Assembly: GCF_030160715.1 (NCBI RefSeq)
Contig: NZ_BSOW01000034.1
Span: forward strand, 1 to 64,000
Source of the DNA: Bradyrhizobium iriomotense
GTDB taxonomy: Bacteria > Pseudomonadota > Alphaproteobacteria > Rhizobiales > Xanthobacteraceae
DNA length: 64,000 bases
Reading direction: 5' to 3'
Notes under the pieces: model-generated
Seen by the model: only the letters and a program-made list of their open reading frames with translations
Database searches by the model: none
What the model was told of the DNA's origin: nothing
Made by a program: the position numbers and the translations under genes
In this document: positions 24,706 through 32,151 of the stretch, piece after piece
How positions within the stretch are numbered: the first letter of the stretch is position 1
Layout of the letters: each line of letters opens with the position of its first letter

Positions 24706-24868
24706 CTCGTCACGCATCGCCATCCCGTGTTCGCCATCGCGTGACGGGGCGATAGTTCTCGTGCGAGGCGTCCCGATCTGACGGCCCGCACGAGCGCGCG
24801 ATCTTACACCCCCATTGCGCAGCGGGGCCCCTGGCGCTAGCCTCCCAAAAAAACGGGAGGACATTGGA

Positions 24869-25246
24869 ATGCGCTATGGTTGGTTGATCGCCGGCTCGAT
24901 GCTGATTGCTGCACCCGCCCACGCCGAGCCGCGGTCGGTCTATGTGACGATGGTCCTGCAGGCCTTCGCCGCGAAGGTCGAATGCCCCGGCACCGATCTC
25001 GTCTATCAGGACCTGGTGAAGAGAGCGCAGGACATGCAGCTACCCGACGGCACGACCGAAAAAGTGCGCAAGGCCATCGCCTTCATGCACACCGGCGGCA
25101 AGATGGGCGAGAAGCAGGACGACGACCTCATGGCCGAGGTTGCGGTCGCAACCCAATCGACCGATTTCGACCAGCGGCGGCTCGGGATGAGCAACTGGTG
25201 CGAAGCCCAGAAGACCAACCTCGCCGGACTCATTCACACCAAATAG
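24869..25246 (+). CDS. Secreted protein of unknown function
   Basis: This 125-residue protein has a signal peptide (MRYGWLIAGSMLIAAPAHA) and a helical mature part with three Cys. GGGAGGA before the ATG supports this start. The end, SNWCEAQKTNLAGLIHTK, resembles small periplasmic proteins of rhizobia. The mature chain lacks catalytic motifs I can identify. Confidence 0.7.
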   Translation: MRYGWLIAGSMLIAAPAHAEPRSVYVTMVLQAFAAKVECPGTDLVYQDLVKRAQDMQLPDGTTEKVRKAIAFMHTGGKMGEKQDDDLMAEVAVATQSTDFDQRRLGMSNWCEAQKTNLAGLIHTK

Positions 25247-25407
25247 CGGTCCCGCAGCGCAGCCTGCGCCCCCGGTGAATCTCGAGCCCGCCCGAACGTA
25301 AGGCGTTCGCGCAAGCGTTGGCCATGCCCCGAAGGAACCTGCGACCTTGGCCAACAATCGTCACAATCCTCACAAGCATGCGGGCGGCTTCGTCAAGGAG
25401 ACCCCCG

Positions 25408-25650
25408 ATGCGGATTGCCCACATCCTCGTTACAGGCGTGCTGGCAGGCGCGTTGACCGCGCCCGCGCTCGCCAGGAATTCCAACAGCCAGCAAACCGAC
25501 GAGAAATCGGCCGCGTCAACGTGCAGCGCCTATCAGCAGGCGCCCGACGGTTCGTGGACCCAGCTTCCCTGCAAGGAGACCGGCGAGCGCGGCAGCCAAG
25601 TGCAGACGCAGCACAAGCCGCCACCGGGGACTGAACCGGCAGCGCACTGA
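25408..25650 (+). CDS. Small secreted protein
   Basis: This 80-residue protein has a signal peptide (MRIAHILVTGVLAGALTAPALA) and a polar mature chain with CSAYQQAPDGSWTQLPCKE, in which two Cys flank an aromatic turn and could form a disulfide. CAAGGAG precedes the ATG. No function is apparent; it is Gln/Ser/Pro-rich and probably flexible. Confidence 0.7.
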   Translation: MRIAHILVTGVLAGALTAPALARNSNSQQTDEKSAASTCSAYQQAPDGSWTQLPCKETGERGSQVQTQHKPPPGTEPAAH

Positions 25651-25668
25651 GGCGGCCGCAGCGCCAGC

Positions 25669-25851
25669 TCAGCTCTGGTGCGGCCCCTTCATGATCTTCA
25701 TGGCGTCCGCGATGTGGCGCCATTCCTTCGCTTCCTCGGCTTCGCCGCGGCTCTCACAGGCCTGCGCCTCCTGGGCGGCCTGAGCAATCGCAGCAAAGCC
25801 GTGCTTCTCAAGCATCTGACGCGCGATGGTATGAACCTGGATCTCGGACAT
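25669..25851 (-). CDS. Small helical protein, unknown function
   Basis: This 60-residue protein (MSEIQVHTIARQMLEKHG...) is mostly helix and has the charged segment ACESRGEAEEAKEWRHIADAMKIM. GGGAGAG is upstream. Two ATGs are adjacent; the second is used. Similar short proteins are frequent in Bradyrhizobium. No role assigned. Confidence 0.7.
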   Translation of the reverse strand: MSEIQVHTIARQMLEKHGFAAIAQAAQEAQACESRGEAEEAKEWRHIADAMKIMKGPHQS

Positions 25852-26027
25852 CATGGGCGCTCTCCCGGTTGACGCCTCGCAGCCGCGGCATTGAGGCCGC
25901 GGGGGTGTCTCCCAAACGGCTGAGCGGGAGCCGGGTTCCCTCCAGGCGGCGAACGCAACAAAGGCAGCCCGCTGTCGCCAGCGGACCGCCGTCTCATCCA
26001 CCCCAAGTTGGAAGAACCGGCCGGGCC

Positions 26028-26312
26028 CTACCCGACCGCCACCCGTTTGCGCTCGATGTCGTTGGGCACCTCGATGTCGACCTCGAGCGTCGAGACTTCG
26101 TCGCCGCGCTCCAGCCGCACGATCACCTTGGTCGGGTCGAGCGTGACGTGTTTCGAGACGACGGCGAGGATTTCCTCGCGCAGCAGGCTCAGGAGATCGG
26201 GCTGGCCGCGGTGTCCGCGTTCATGTGCAAGCAGGATCTGCAACCGCTCGCGCGCGACCGGAGCAGTGGCGGCCTTGTTGCCGCGGAGAAGTCGGAGCAG
26301 GCCCATGCTCAT
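26028..26312 (-). CDS. minE: Cell division topological specificity factor MinE
   Basis: This 94-residue protein begins with the membrane-targeting helix MSMGLLRLLRG. The MinD-contact region RERLQILLAHERG follows, and then the C-terminal dimer domain (KVIVRLERGDEVSTLEVDIEVP). MinE drives ATP hydrolysis on MinD, displaces MinC and creates Min oscillation. Its ATG overlaps the minD stop as ATGA, so translation is coupled. It is the last gene of minCDE. Confidence 0.95.
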   Translation of the reverse strand: MSMGLLRLLRGNKAATAPVARERLQILLAHERGHRGQPDLLSLLREEILAVVSKHVTLDPTKVIVRLERGDEVSTLEVDIEVPNDIERKRVAVG

Positions 26313-27124
26313 GCTGCCCTCCGTCGCAGGAGGCGATCCATGAAGCCTTTTTTCTCCGAAGGCACGGACATCCGGATGTTTTCGCCACACAACCGCTTCG
26401 CCGCGTCCATGTAGGCCCGCGCCGGCGCACCGTCCGCGTTGGACAGCGTCACGGGCGTACCGACGTTGGAGGCCTTCAACACGTCCTGGCTTTCGGGGAT
26501 GATGCCCAGCAAGGGGGTCGCCAGGATCTCGAGGATGTCGTCGATGTTCAGCATCTCGCCGCGCGACGCCCGCGAGGCGTCGTAGCGCGTGATCAGGACG
26601 TGCTTTTCGACGCGCTCGCCCTTCTCGGCCCGCACCGTCTTGGAGTCGAGCATGCCGATGATGCGGTCGGAGTCGCGGACCGAGGAGACCTCGGGGTTGG
26701 TGACGATCACGGCCTCGTCGGCAAAGCGCATCGCCATGGAGGCGCCGCGTTCGATGCCGGCGGGGCTGTCGCAGATCACCCAGTCGAACCGGCTGCGCAA
26801 ATCGGCGATGACGGCGCGAACGCCCTCCTCTGTGAGCGCGTCCTTGTCGCGGGTTTGGGAGGCCGGCAGCAGCCAGAGGTTCTCCAGCCGCTTGTCGCGG
26901 ATCAGGGCCTGCGGGAGCTTTGCAACCCCTTGCACGACGTTGATGAGGTCGAACACGACGCGCCGCTCGGCGCCCATCACGAGGTCAAGGTTGCGCAGGC
27001 CGACGTCGAAATCGACGACCACGACCTTGTCGCCGCGCTGCGCGAGTGCCGCGCCCAAAGCTGCGGTCGTCGTGGTCTTGCCGACCCCGCCCTTGCCTGA
27101 TGTCACGACCAGTACCTTACTCAT
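26309..27124 (-). CDS. minD: Septum-site determining ATPase MinD
   Basis: This 271-residue ParA/MinD-family ATPase has the deviant Walker A GKGGVGKTTTTAALG with the signature Lys, switch I region DFDVGLRNLD, and switch II DSPAGIE. The C-terminus ends in an amphipathic membrane-targeting helix (KKGFMDRLLRRRAA). MinD binds the membrane with ATP and recruits MinC to block polar FtsZ rings. It lies between minC (21 bases) and minE (overlap). Confidence 0.96.
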   Translation of the reverse strand: MSKVLVVTSGKGGVGKTTTTAALGAALAQRGDKVVVVDFDVGLRNLDLVMGAERRVVFDLINVVQGVAKLPQALIRDKRLENLWLLPASQTRDKDALTEEGVRAVIADLRSRFDWVICDSPAGIERGASMAMRFADEAVIVTNPEVSSVRDSDRIIGMLDSKTVRAEKGERVEKHVLITRYDASRASRGEMLNIDDILEILATPLLGIIPESQDVLKASNVGTPVTLSNADGAPARAYMDAAKRLCGENIRMSVPSEKKGFMDRLLRRRAA

Positions 27125-27145
27125 CTGAAATATCTCCTTTCCTGG

Positions 27146-27838
27146 TCAGTTCAGTGCTGTAATTCGCATGGTATTGCCCTGTAGCCAGGCCTGGGCCGGC
27201 TTGCCGCGCAAGGCGGCGTCGATGTCGTCCGCGGTCTGGTAAAATCCATCAATTGCAAGCAGTTCAGCCTCGATCTTCTGACAGTAGATGCGCGCGGAGG
27301 AGTGTCCGTTGACACCCGCCATGGCGCGCCCGCGCAGCGCGCCATAGACGTGGATTGAACCGCCGGCGACAACCTCGGCACCGGAGCCGACCGAGCCCAG
27401 GATCGTCACGTCGCCGTCGGGGAAGATCACGGTCTGGCCCGACCGCACGGGGGTTTCGAGCAGCAGCGAGCTCGGCTGCTTCGTGACCTCGACCTTCTTC
27501 GGCGCGCTCGGCTCGAGCCCGCAAGACCGCCCCCCCGTGAGCAGCGGGGGCATGTTCGGCGTCAGCCGCCCTTCCTCCACCCCCTCGATGCCGAGCACGC
27601 GGATGCTGCGCTCCTGGAGGCTTCCGAGCAGATGTGTGATGCCGGACTGGCTGAGATCGACCGAGGACAGGTCGACCACCACGGGACGGCCGGAAAAGAA
27701 TCCCGGCGAGCGCGCGATCGTGGCGTCTATCTCCTGGAGCCAGTCGACGATCGGGACCGTCGGCACGAACACGAAGGCGACGTAGGATCGGCCGCGCAGG
27801 CGCACCAATTGGCGTTGAGGTCTTGCTGCTGCCTCCAT
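27146..27838 (-). CDS. minC: Septum-site determining protein MinC
   Basis: This 230-residue protein has an N-terminal FtsZ-binding domain (about 15-105) and a C-terminal beta-helix domain with the conserved GQTVIFPDGDVTILGSVGSGAEVVAGGSIHVYGALRGRA pattern, in segments, which dimerises and binds MinD. It inhibits Z-ring assembly away from midcell. It is the first gene of the minCDE operon. A CtrA-type site lies 52 bases upstream of the ATG. Confidence 0.95.
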   Translation of the reverse strand: MEAAARPQRQLVRLRGRSYVAFVFVPTVPIVDWLQEIDATIARSPGFFSGRPVVVDLSSVDLSQSGITHLLGSLQERSIRVLGIEGVEEGRLTPNMPPLLTGGRSCGLEPSAPKKVEVTKQPSSLLLETPVRSGQTVIFPDGDVTILGSVGSGAEVVAGGSIHVYGALRGRAMAGVNGHSSARIYCQKIEAELLAIDGFYQTADDIDAALRGKPAQAWLQGNTMRITALN

Positions 27839-27889
27839 GGCGGCCGACTCGTCCTTGTTATTGAATGGTTAACGATGCGGCGGATTTGG

Positions 27890-27904
27890 TTAATGGCCGG
27901 TTAA
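27890..27904. promoter_or_regulatory. CtrA-type site upstream of minC
   Basis: TTAATGGCCGGTTAA matches TTAA-N7-TTAA exactly; read towards minC it continues as TTAACC. A further TTAA is at 27869-27872. CtrA has been linked to Min control in Sinorhizobium, which makes this site plausible. Confidence 0.6.
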
Positions 27905-28010
27905 TTCTTCGTGGCGATACCGGGGCCTGTGGGCGGCGGGCGCTGGAAGTCCGGCAATGTCGGCGGTGCAAATCCTCGTCCCGAGGGGCGCGGAACGCGC
28001 GGAGGATGAA

Positions 28011-28134
28011 GGCCCCGCTGGTGCCCCTCGCCCTTCGAGGCGCCGCGCAAACGCGGCTCCTCCGGGCGAGGGTTAGACGTGGGCGCTCGCGATTCTCGCC
28101 GTATCGTCATTGCGAGCGAAGCGAAGCAATCCAG
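28011..28134. repeat. Two intergenic repeat fragments
   Basis: The first (about 28011-28074) contains TGCCCCTCGCCCTTCGAGG and CTCCTCCGGGCGAGGG, with a GCGCAAACGC hairpin. The second (28105-28134) is the common CGTCATTGCGAGCGAAGCGA unit followed by AGCAATCCAG. Confidence 0.7.
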
Positions 28135-28183
28135 ACTTCCGCCCGGGAATGCCATCAACTCCGCGATTTCAAAGCTTTCAGTG

Positions 28184-29157
28184 TCAGTCGTGGACCACGA
28201 CCATCTTTCCGCGGGCCTCGTTCGCCTCCATGACGCGATGTGCCTCACGGATCTCGTCAAAACGGAAGACGCGCGCAGGCTTGACGTCGAGCCGGCCGGC
28301 CGCGGCATCCCCCGCAATCTGCTGCAACGGCACGTCGGAAAGCGGAAGCCCGGCGTGCCGAACACAAAGCTGCCAAAGAAGGTGAGGTAGACACCGCTCG
28401 CCATCTGCAGCAGCGGGTTGAAGTCGGGGATCAGATCGAGCCCGCCGAGCCAGCCGGCAAGGCACGAGCGACCGCCACGCCTCAGCATCGCAAGCGAGTC
28501 AAGCACGACGCTGTTGCCGACGAGGTCGAGCACCGCATCGATCTCTTTGGCTTCCGGAATGTGCTGTGACAGATCAGGCCGCTCGACTTCGCAGCGCTCG
28601 GCGCCGAGTTTCTCCAGGACCGCGAAGCGATCGCGGCTGCGCGTGGTCGCGATCACCCGAACCCCGGCATTGACGGCCATCTTCAGTGCCGCCTGGCCGA
28701 AGGATGACGTGGCACCGCGAATGACGAGCAACTGCCCCTTCTTGATTTCCAGATTGCGGAACAGGCAGGTCCAGGCGGTCGCGTAGGTTTCGGGAATTGC
28801 CGCAAGCTCGGCCCACGGCAGGTCGGCCTCGATCAAGGCGACATTCGACACTGGCGCGCGCGTGTACTGGGCGTAGCTGCCGTTGATGGTGCGGCCGAGT
28901 CCGCCCATGAGCGCGGCGACCTTCGCGCCGACTGGAAACTCGCCGCCGGGGCATGACTTGACGATGCCCACGCATTCGATGCCGCTGACCGGCGCCGCCT
29001 CGGCCCACTCGCCGCGCCGCATGTGCAACTCGGCATGGTTGAGCCCGAACGCCTTGATTTCGATCACAACGTGACCGGCCTTGGGCTCAGGCTCCGGAAT
29101 GCTCTTGTAGACCAGGCTGTCCAGTCCGCCGAATTTCTCCAGAACGATGGCACGCAT
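28184..29157 (-). pseudogene. Zinc-type/quinone oxidoreductase (MDR family), frameshifted
   Basis: The N-terminal 270 residues read as a medium-chain reductase: MRAIVLEKFGGLDSLVY, GLNHAELHMRRGEW, and the nucleotide-binding RGATSSFGQAALKMAVNAG. At about 28345 the frame breaks: after FVFGTPGF it should continue PLSDVPLQQIAGDAA through KMVVVHD, but this lies in another frame. Adding one C to a CC run restores a full 324-residue protein that stops at 28184. It is either a genuine one-base deletion or a sequencing error. It lies downstream of the alpha/beta hydrolase and probably shared its transcript. Members reduce quinones or enones with NADPH. Confidence 0.85.
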
Positions 29158-29219
29158 GTTGAACTCTCCTTGGGTTGGACGCTCCGCTGCTCGCGGGGCC
29201 GTGTGCGATCCTGCGAAAG

Positions 29220-30074
29220 TCAGTGCGGAAGGAAGTCGCGGATCGCCGCGGCGATCTCGGCGGCGTGGGTTTCCAGCGCGAAATGGCCGGCGTCGAAGAA
29301 ACGCACCGTCGCGTTCGGGATGTCGCGCATGAACGCTTCGGCGCCCGGCGGCAGGAAGAACGGGTCGTTCCGGCCCCACACCGCGAGAAACGGCGGCTTG
29401 TGGGTTCGGAAATAGCTCTGGAAGGTCGGATACAGCGCGACGTTGCTCTTGTAGTCGCCGAACAGATCGAGCTGAATCTCGTCGGCGCCGGGCCGCGACA
29501 GATAGTAATTGTCGAGCGAGTAGCCGTCCGGGGAAACCATCGTCGCGTCGGCGACGCCGTGCGTATATTGCCAGACCGTCGTTTCCGGCTTGAGGAAGGC
29601 GCGCAGCGCCTCGCGGTTTTTCTGCGATGCATCCTCCCAATAGGCCCGGATCGGAGTCCAGCCTTCGCTCAACCCTACTTCGTAGGCATTGCCGTTCTGG
29701 GAGATGATCGCGGTGATGCGCTCCGGATGTTTGGCTGCGATCCGGAAACCCGTCGGCGCACCGTAGTCAAACACATAGATCGCAAAACGCTTCAGGCCGA
29801 TCACCTCGGTGAAGCGGTCGATGACACCGGCAATGTGATCGAACGTGTAGGCGAATTTTTCGCGCGCCGGCATGTCCGATTGTCCGAAGCCGGGCAGATC
29901 GGGGGCCACGAGGTGAAAGCGATCGGCGAGACGCGGGATCAGGTCCCGGAACATGTGGCCCGCGCTCGGGAAGCCATGAAGCAGCAGCAGCGTCGGCGCG
30001 TCTTTTGGCCCCGCCTCCCGATAGAAGATCTTGAAGCCGTCGACATCGGCGGTGCGATAGGTGCTGGCAGCCAT
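29220..30074 (-). CDS. Alpha/beta hydrolase (epoxide hydrolase/haloalkane dehalogenase-like)
   Basis: This 284-residue enzyme has the oxyanion region LLLHGFPSAGHMFRDL, a nucleophile-elbow Asp in IYVFDYGAPTG, an acid region near WGRNDPFF and a C-terminal FDAGHFALE with the catalytic His. An Asp nucleophile, not Ser, points to epoxide hydrolase or dehalogenase chemistry. Length is standard. It precedes the broken oxidoreductase by 62 bases and is divergent from a CGNR regulator. The substrate is unknown. Confidence 0.88.
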   Translation of the reverse strand: MAASTYRTADVDGFKIFYREAGPKDAPTLLLLHGFPSAGHMFRDLIPRLADRFHLVAPDLPGFGQSDMPAREKFAYTFDHIAGVIDRFTEVIGLKRFAIYVFDYGAPTGFRIAAKHPERITAIISQNGNAYEVGLSEGWTPIRAYWEDASQKNREALRAFLKPETTVWQYTHGVADATMVSPDGYSLDNYYLSRPGADEIQLDLFGDYKSNVALYPTFQSYFRTHKPPFLAVWGRNDPFFLPPGAEAFMRDIPNATVRFFDAGHFALETHAAEIAAAIRDFLPH

Positions 30075-30433
30075 GGCTTTCTCCCTCTGATACGTAACTT
30101 CTTACGATGATGAAATGCGGTTATGGTCTGAACTGGCAGTCCATCTGCCTGTCGTGGCCTTTTTCGCCATGAAGCGCTTCCGCAGAGCCCATGAGCTTTG
30201 CTCGGCTCCATCGCCGGACCCGCGCACCATAGGCACTCATGACGCTCACATCATTCAGGGACATCGGCGCTCTCCTACGAAGGGAATTGGAGAAGAAGTA
30301 ACCTTATTGATCGCATTTGAAGGGTTACGTTAGCGTCGCATAACTTGTCAACGAGGAACAAAGGGGTTATCTATGGAACCTGTTCACGGATGGGTGATGG
30401 CACCACCGCCAAGCGTCTGGAAAAGGAGTTGTG
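30075..30433. other. Divergent promoter region with GTTAC dyads
   Basis: Apart from a doubtful small ORF (30121-30264), this interval holds promoter-like DNA. CGTAA/TTACG (30093-30106) is a small palindrome just before the hydrolase. GTAACC (30298) and GGTTAC (30323) form an inverted pair 19 bases apart in AT-rich sequence before the CGNR gene. Confidence 0.4.
30121..30264 (-). CDS. Possible 47-residue peptide upstream of the hydrolase gene
   Basis: The ORF begins MSLNDVSVMSAYGARVRRWSR and ends DCQFRP. AGGAG lies seven bases before the ATG. The sequence is basic without a recognisable domain. It could be a leader, a decayed gene or chance; the ribosome-binding site is the only positive evidence. 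Confidence 0.25.
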   Translation of the reverse strand: MSLNDVSVMSAYGARVRRWSRAKLMGSAEALHGEKGHDRQMDCQFRP

Positions 30434-31057
30434 ATGGACCAACGTCTTCCTGCGATTTTTGTTGGCGACGCGCCCGGGCTCGATTTCCTGAATTCAATCG
30501 CGACGCCGATCGATACGGCTATCGACTGGATCGATGACGGCGACGGATTGCTGAACTGGCTCGAACAAGCGCAGCTCGTGCCCGCAGATGCGCTGAAAAA
30601 CATTCAGACACAGGCCCTCCCCGGCGAGCTCGACAAGGTCGCCGATCAGGCGCGAAGCCTGCGCGAGTGGTTCAGAGGCTTCGTGCGCAAGCACAAGGGG
30701 CGTCCACTGGCTGCGAAGAGTCTCGCTGAGCTCGAGCCGCTGAATCGCCTGCTCGCGCGCGAGGACTCCTTCAGCCGAATCGTTGCCGCTCCGAAAGGCG
30801 AAAAGGCGCCGCTCCAGCTTGAGATGGTCCGCAGATGGCGCACGCCGGAAGCTTTGCTCTCTCCAATCGGAGAGACACTGGCACAGCTTGTCTGCACCGA
30901 GGAGTTTTCAAACGTGAAGGCCTGCGAAGGACCAGCCTGCACGCTCCTTTTCGCCGACCACACGCGAGGTCATAGGCGACGCTGGTGCAGCATGGCGATC
31001 TGCGGCAATCGCGCCAAGCAGGCCGCGCACCGACATCGGCTCAAGGCGCAGCACTAA
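30434..31057 (+). CDS. CGNR zinc-finger protein (ABATE domain), putative regulator
   Basis: This 207-residue protein has the N-terminal ABATE-like region with the typical GLDFLNSIATP start and a C-terminal CGNR zinc finger (CEGPACTLLFADHT, then RRRWCSMAICGNRAKQAAHR). The finger's Cys residues are all present. Such proteins are thought to bind DNA, often as stress-linked regulators. AAGGAG precedes the ATG at 30434. The divergent hydrolase/oxidoreductase pair is the likely target, which is inference from position. Confidence 0.88.
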   Translation: MDQRLPAIFVGDAPGLDFLNSIATPIDTAIDWIDDGDGLLNWLEQAQLVPADALKNIQTQALPGELDKVADQARSLREWFRGFVRKHKGRPLAAKSLAELEPLNRLLAREDSFSRIVAAPKGEKAPLQLEMVRRWRTPEALLSPIGETLAQLVCTEEFSNVKACEGPACTLLFADHTRGHRRRWCSMAICGNRAKQAAHRHRLKAQH

Positions 31058-31106
31058 AGGGCGATGCGGATGTCGGGCGATCGTGCGCCTCGCCGCCGTC
31101 GCGCGA

Positions 31107-31658
31107 TCAGGGGTCCTGCAGAAAGACCGACAGCGCCCGCTGCAATTCGCTGAACGCGCGTGGTCCGATTTTCGCGGCGAGGGTCTTTTCGCTTTCGGCG
31201 ATCGCGGGCCTCAAACGGGCCAGGAGCGCCGTGCCCGCCTCGGTCAAATACAGCACGTAGTAGCGGCGGTTGATCGCAGAGGCCGAGCGCTGCACGAGGC
31301 CGCGCCGCTCCAGATGATCCACCAGCCTGCCCAGCCCTGCCCGCTCGATGGATAGCGATTGCGCGATGGCGAGCTGATTGACGCCCGGGTTGGCCTCGAT
31401 CAGCGACAGGACGGAGAACTGCGCCGGGCTGATGTCAAAGGCGGCGAGCCGCCGGCTGACGTCCTTGAACACCCAAAGCTGGGCCCGCCGGATGCGATAG
31501 CCGAGCGAATGGGACAGATCGCCCGAGCTCAGCTTCGGCCGCGCAGCTTTTGCGGCTGGCGTTGTGCGCTTCGCAGATCGCGACGGTTTTGCCACGCGCG
31601 CCGCTCGCCGCGAACCTTTGGCGATCCGCTTCCCGACGCCTGCCTTCCCTGGCTCCAT
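31107..31658 (-). CDS. MarR family transcriptional regulator
   Basis: This 183-residue protein has a long basic Lys/Arg/Ala tail at the N-terminus (about 1-45), then a MarR winged helix: SVLSLIEANPGVNQLAIAQSLSIERAGLGRLVDHLERRGLV and wing INRRYYVLYLTEAG. The basic extension is unusual for MarR and may add DNA affinity. It faces the tannase-like gene with a 12-base dyad between. It probably represses that gene until a phenolic ligand binds. Confidence 0.87.
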   Translation of the reverse strand: MEPGKAGVGKRIAKGSRRAARVAKPSRSAKRTTPAAKAARPKLSSGDLSHSLGYRIRRAQLWVFKDVSRRLAAFDISPAQFSVLSLIEANPGVNQLAIAQSLSIERAGLGRLVDHLERRGLVQRSASAINRRYYVLYLTEAGTALLARLRPAIAESEKTLAAKIGPRAFSELQRALSVFLQDP

Positions 31659-32151
31659 CGACGACCATCTTTCACAAGCCGGCGCAGGAGCACCCGACCC
31701 GACGTTTGAGGATTCGGCAGGCTAACTCTATCGCAGTGCACAGGGATCGAGAAGCGGAGCCGGATCACGCTTTGCAGGCGCAGCTTCTACGACAGGTTGC
31801 GTGATGACCTCGCGCGATGAGCCATGTTGACACGGCAACATGGCTCACTTAAGGATCGAGAAAACCTGCCTTCACGCGAGCAGGTCCAAGGGGAGATGAC
31901 GTCCGTGCCTCCATCAAGGATGGGCGCCGAGCCGCATGCCATGCATTGCGGCGCGATGGTCTTGTGGGCGGCCGCAAGCGCGTCGCGGTTCACGCGCCAT
32001 CATCGGCACGGCGTGCCTGCGACGCTTCGCGATCGCGAGGCCATGTCCCCCAGCAGCAACATCGCCCGTGAGTTTGACCACGCACGCCGCGCCGGCGTCG
32101 CGTCGGAGCGCTTTCGCTCAATCATCCATGATGAAATTGGGAGGGACTGAC
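31659..32151. other. 493-base divergent region between MarR and tannase genes
   Basis: The region contains the dyad at 31818-31847. A plus-strand ORF of 108 residues (31824-32150) starts inside this dyad, has no family character and ends two bases before the tannase ATG; I do not accept it as a gene, although its stop is suggestively close. Confidence 0.45.
31818..31847. promoter_or_regulatory. Candidate MarR operator
   Basis: TGAGCCATGTTG and CAACATGGCTCA form a perfect 12-base inverted repeat around a six-base spacer, 160 bases upstream of the MarR start and 305 bases upstream of the tannase start. Confidence 0.65.

Larger units (their letters stand above)
27839..28183. other. Gene-free region with CtrA-type site and repeats
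   Basis: The left part is the minC promoter region with three TTAA half sites. The right part (27961-28134) is repeat-derived. The open frame that continues from the upstream oxidoreductase through here is the result of a frameshift and is not a gene. Confidence 0.6.

Noticed and set aside
27901-28344. C-terminal 150 residues of the 579-residue oxidoreductase frame
   Set aside because: This is out-of-frame read-through after the frameshift at 28345, across intergenic repeats.
31824-32150. A 108-residue ORF that ends two bases before the tannase ATG
   Set aside because: It begins inside the MarR dyad, has no domain, signal or good ribosome-binding site, and its codon pattern looks random.
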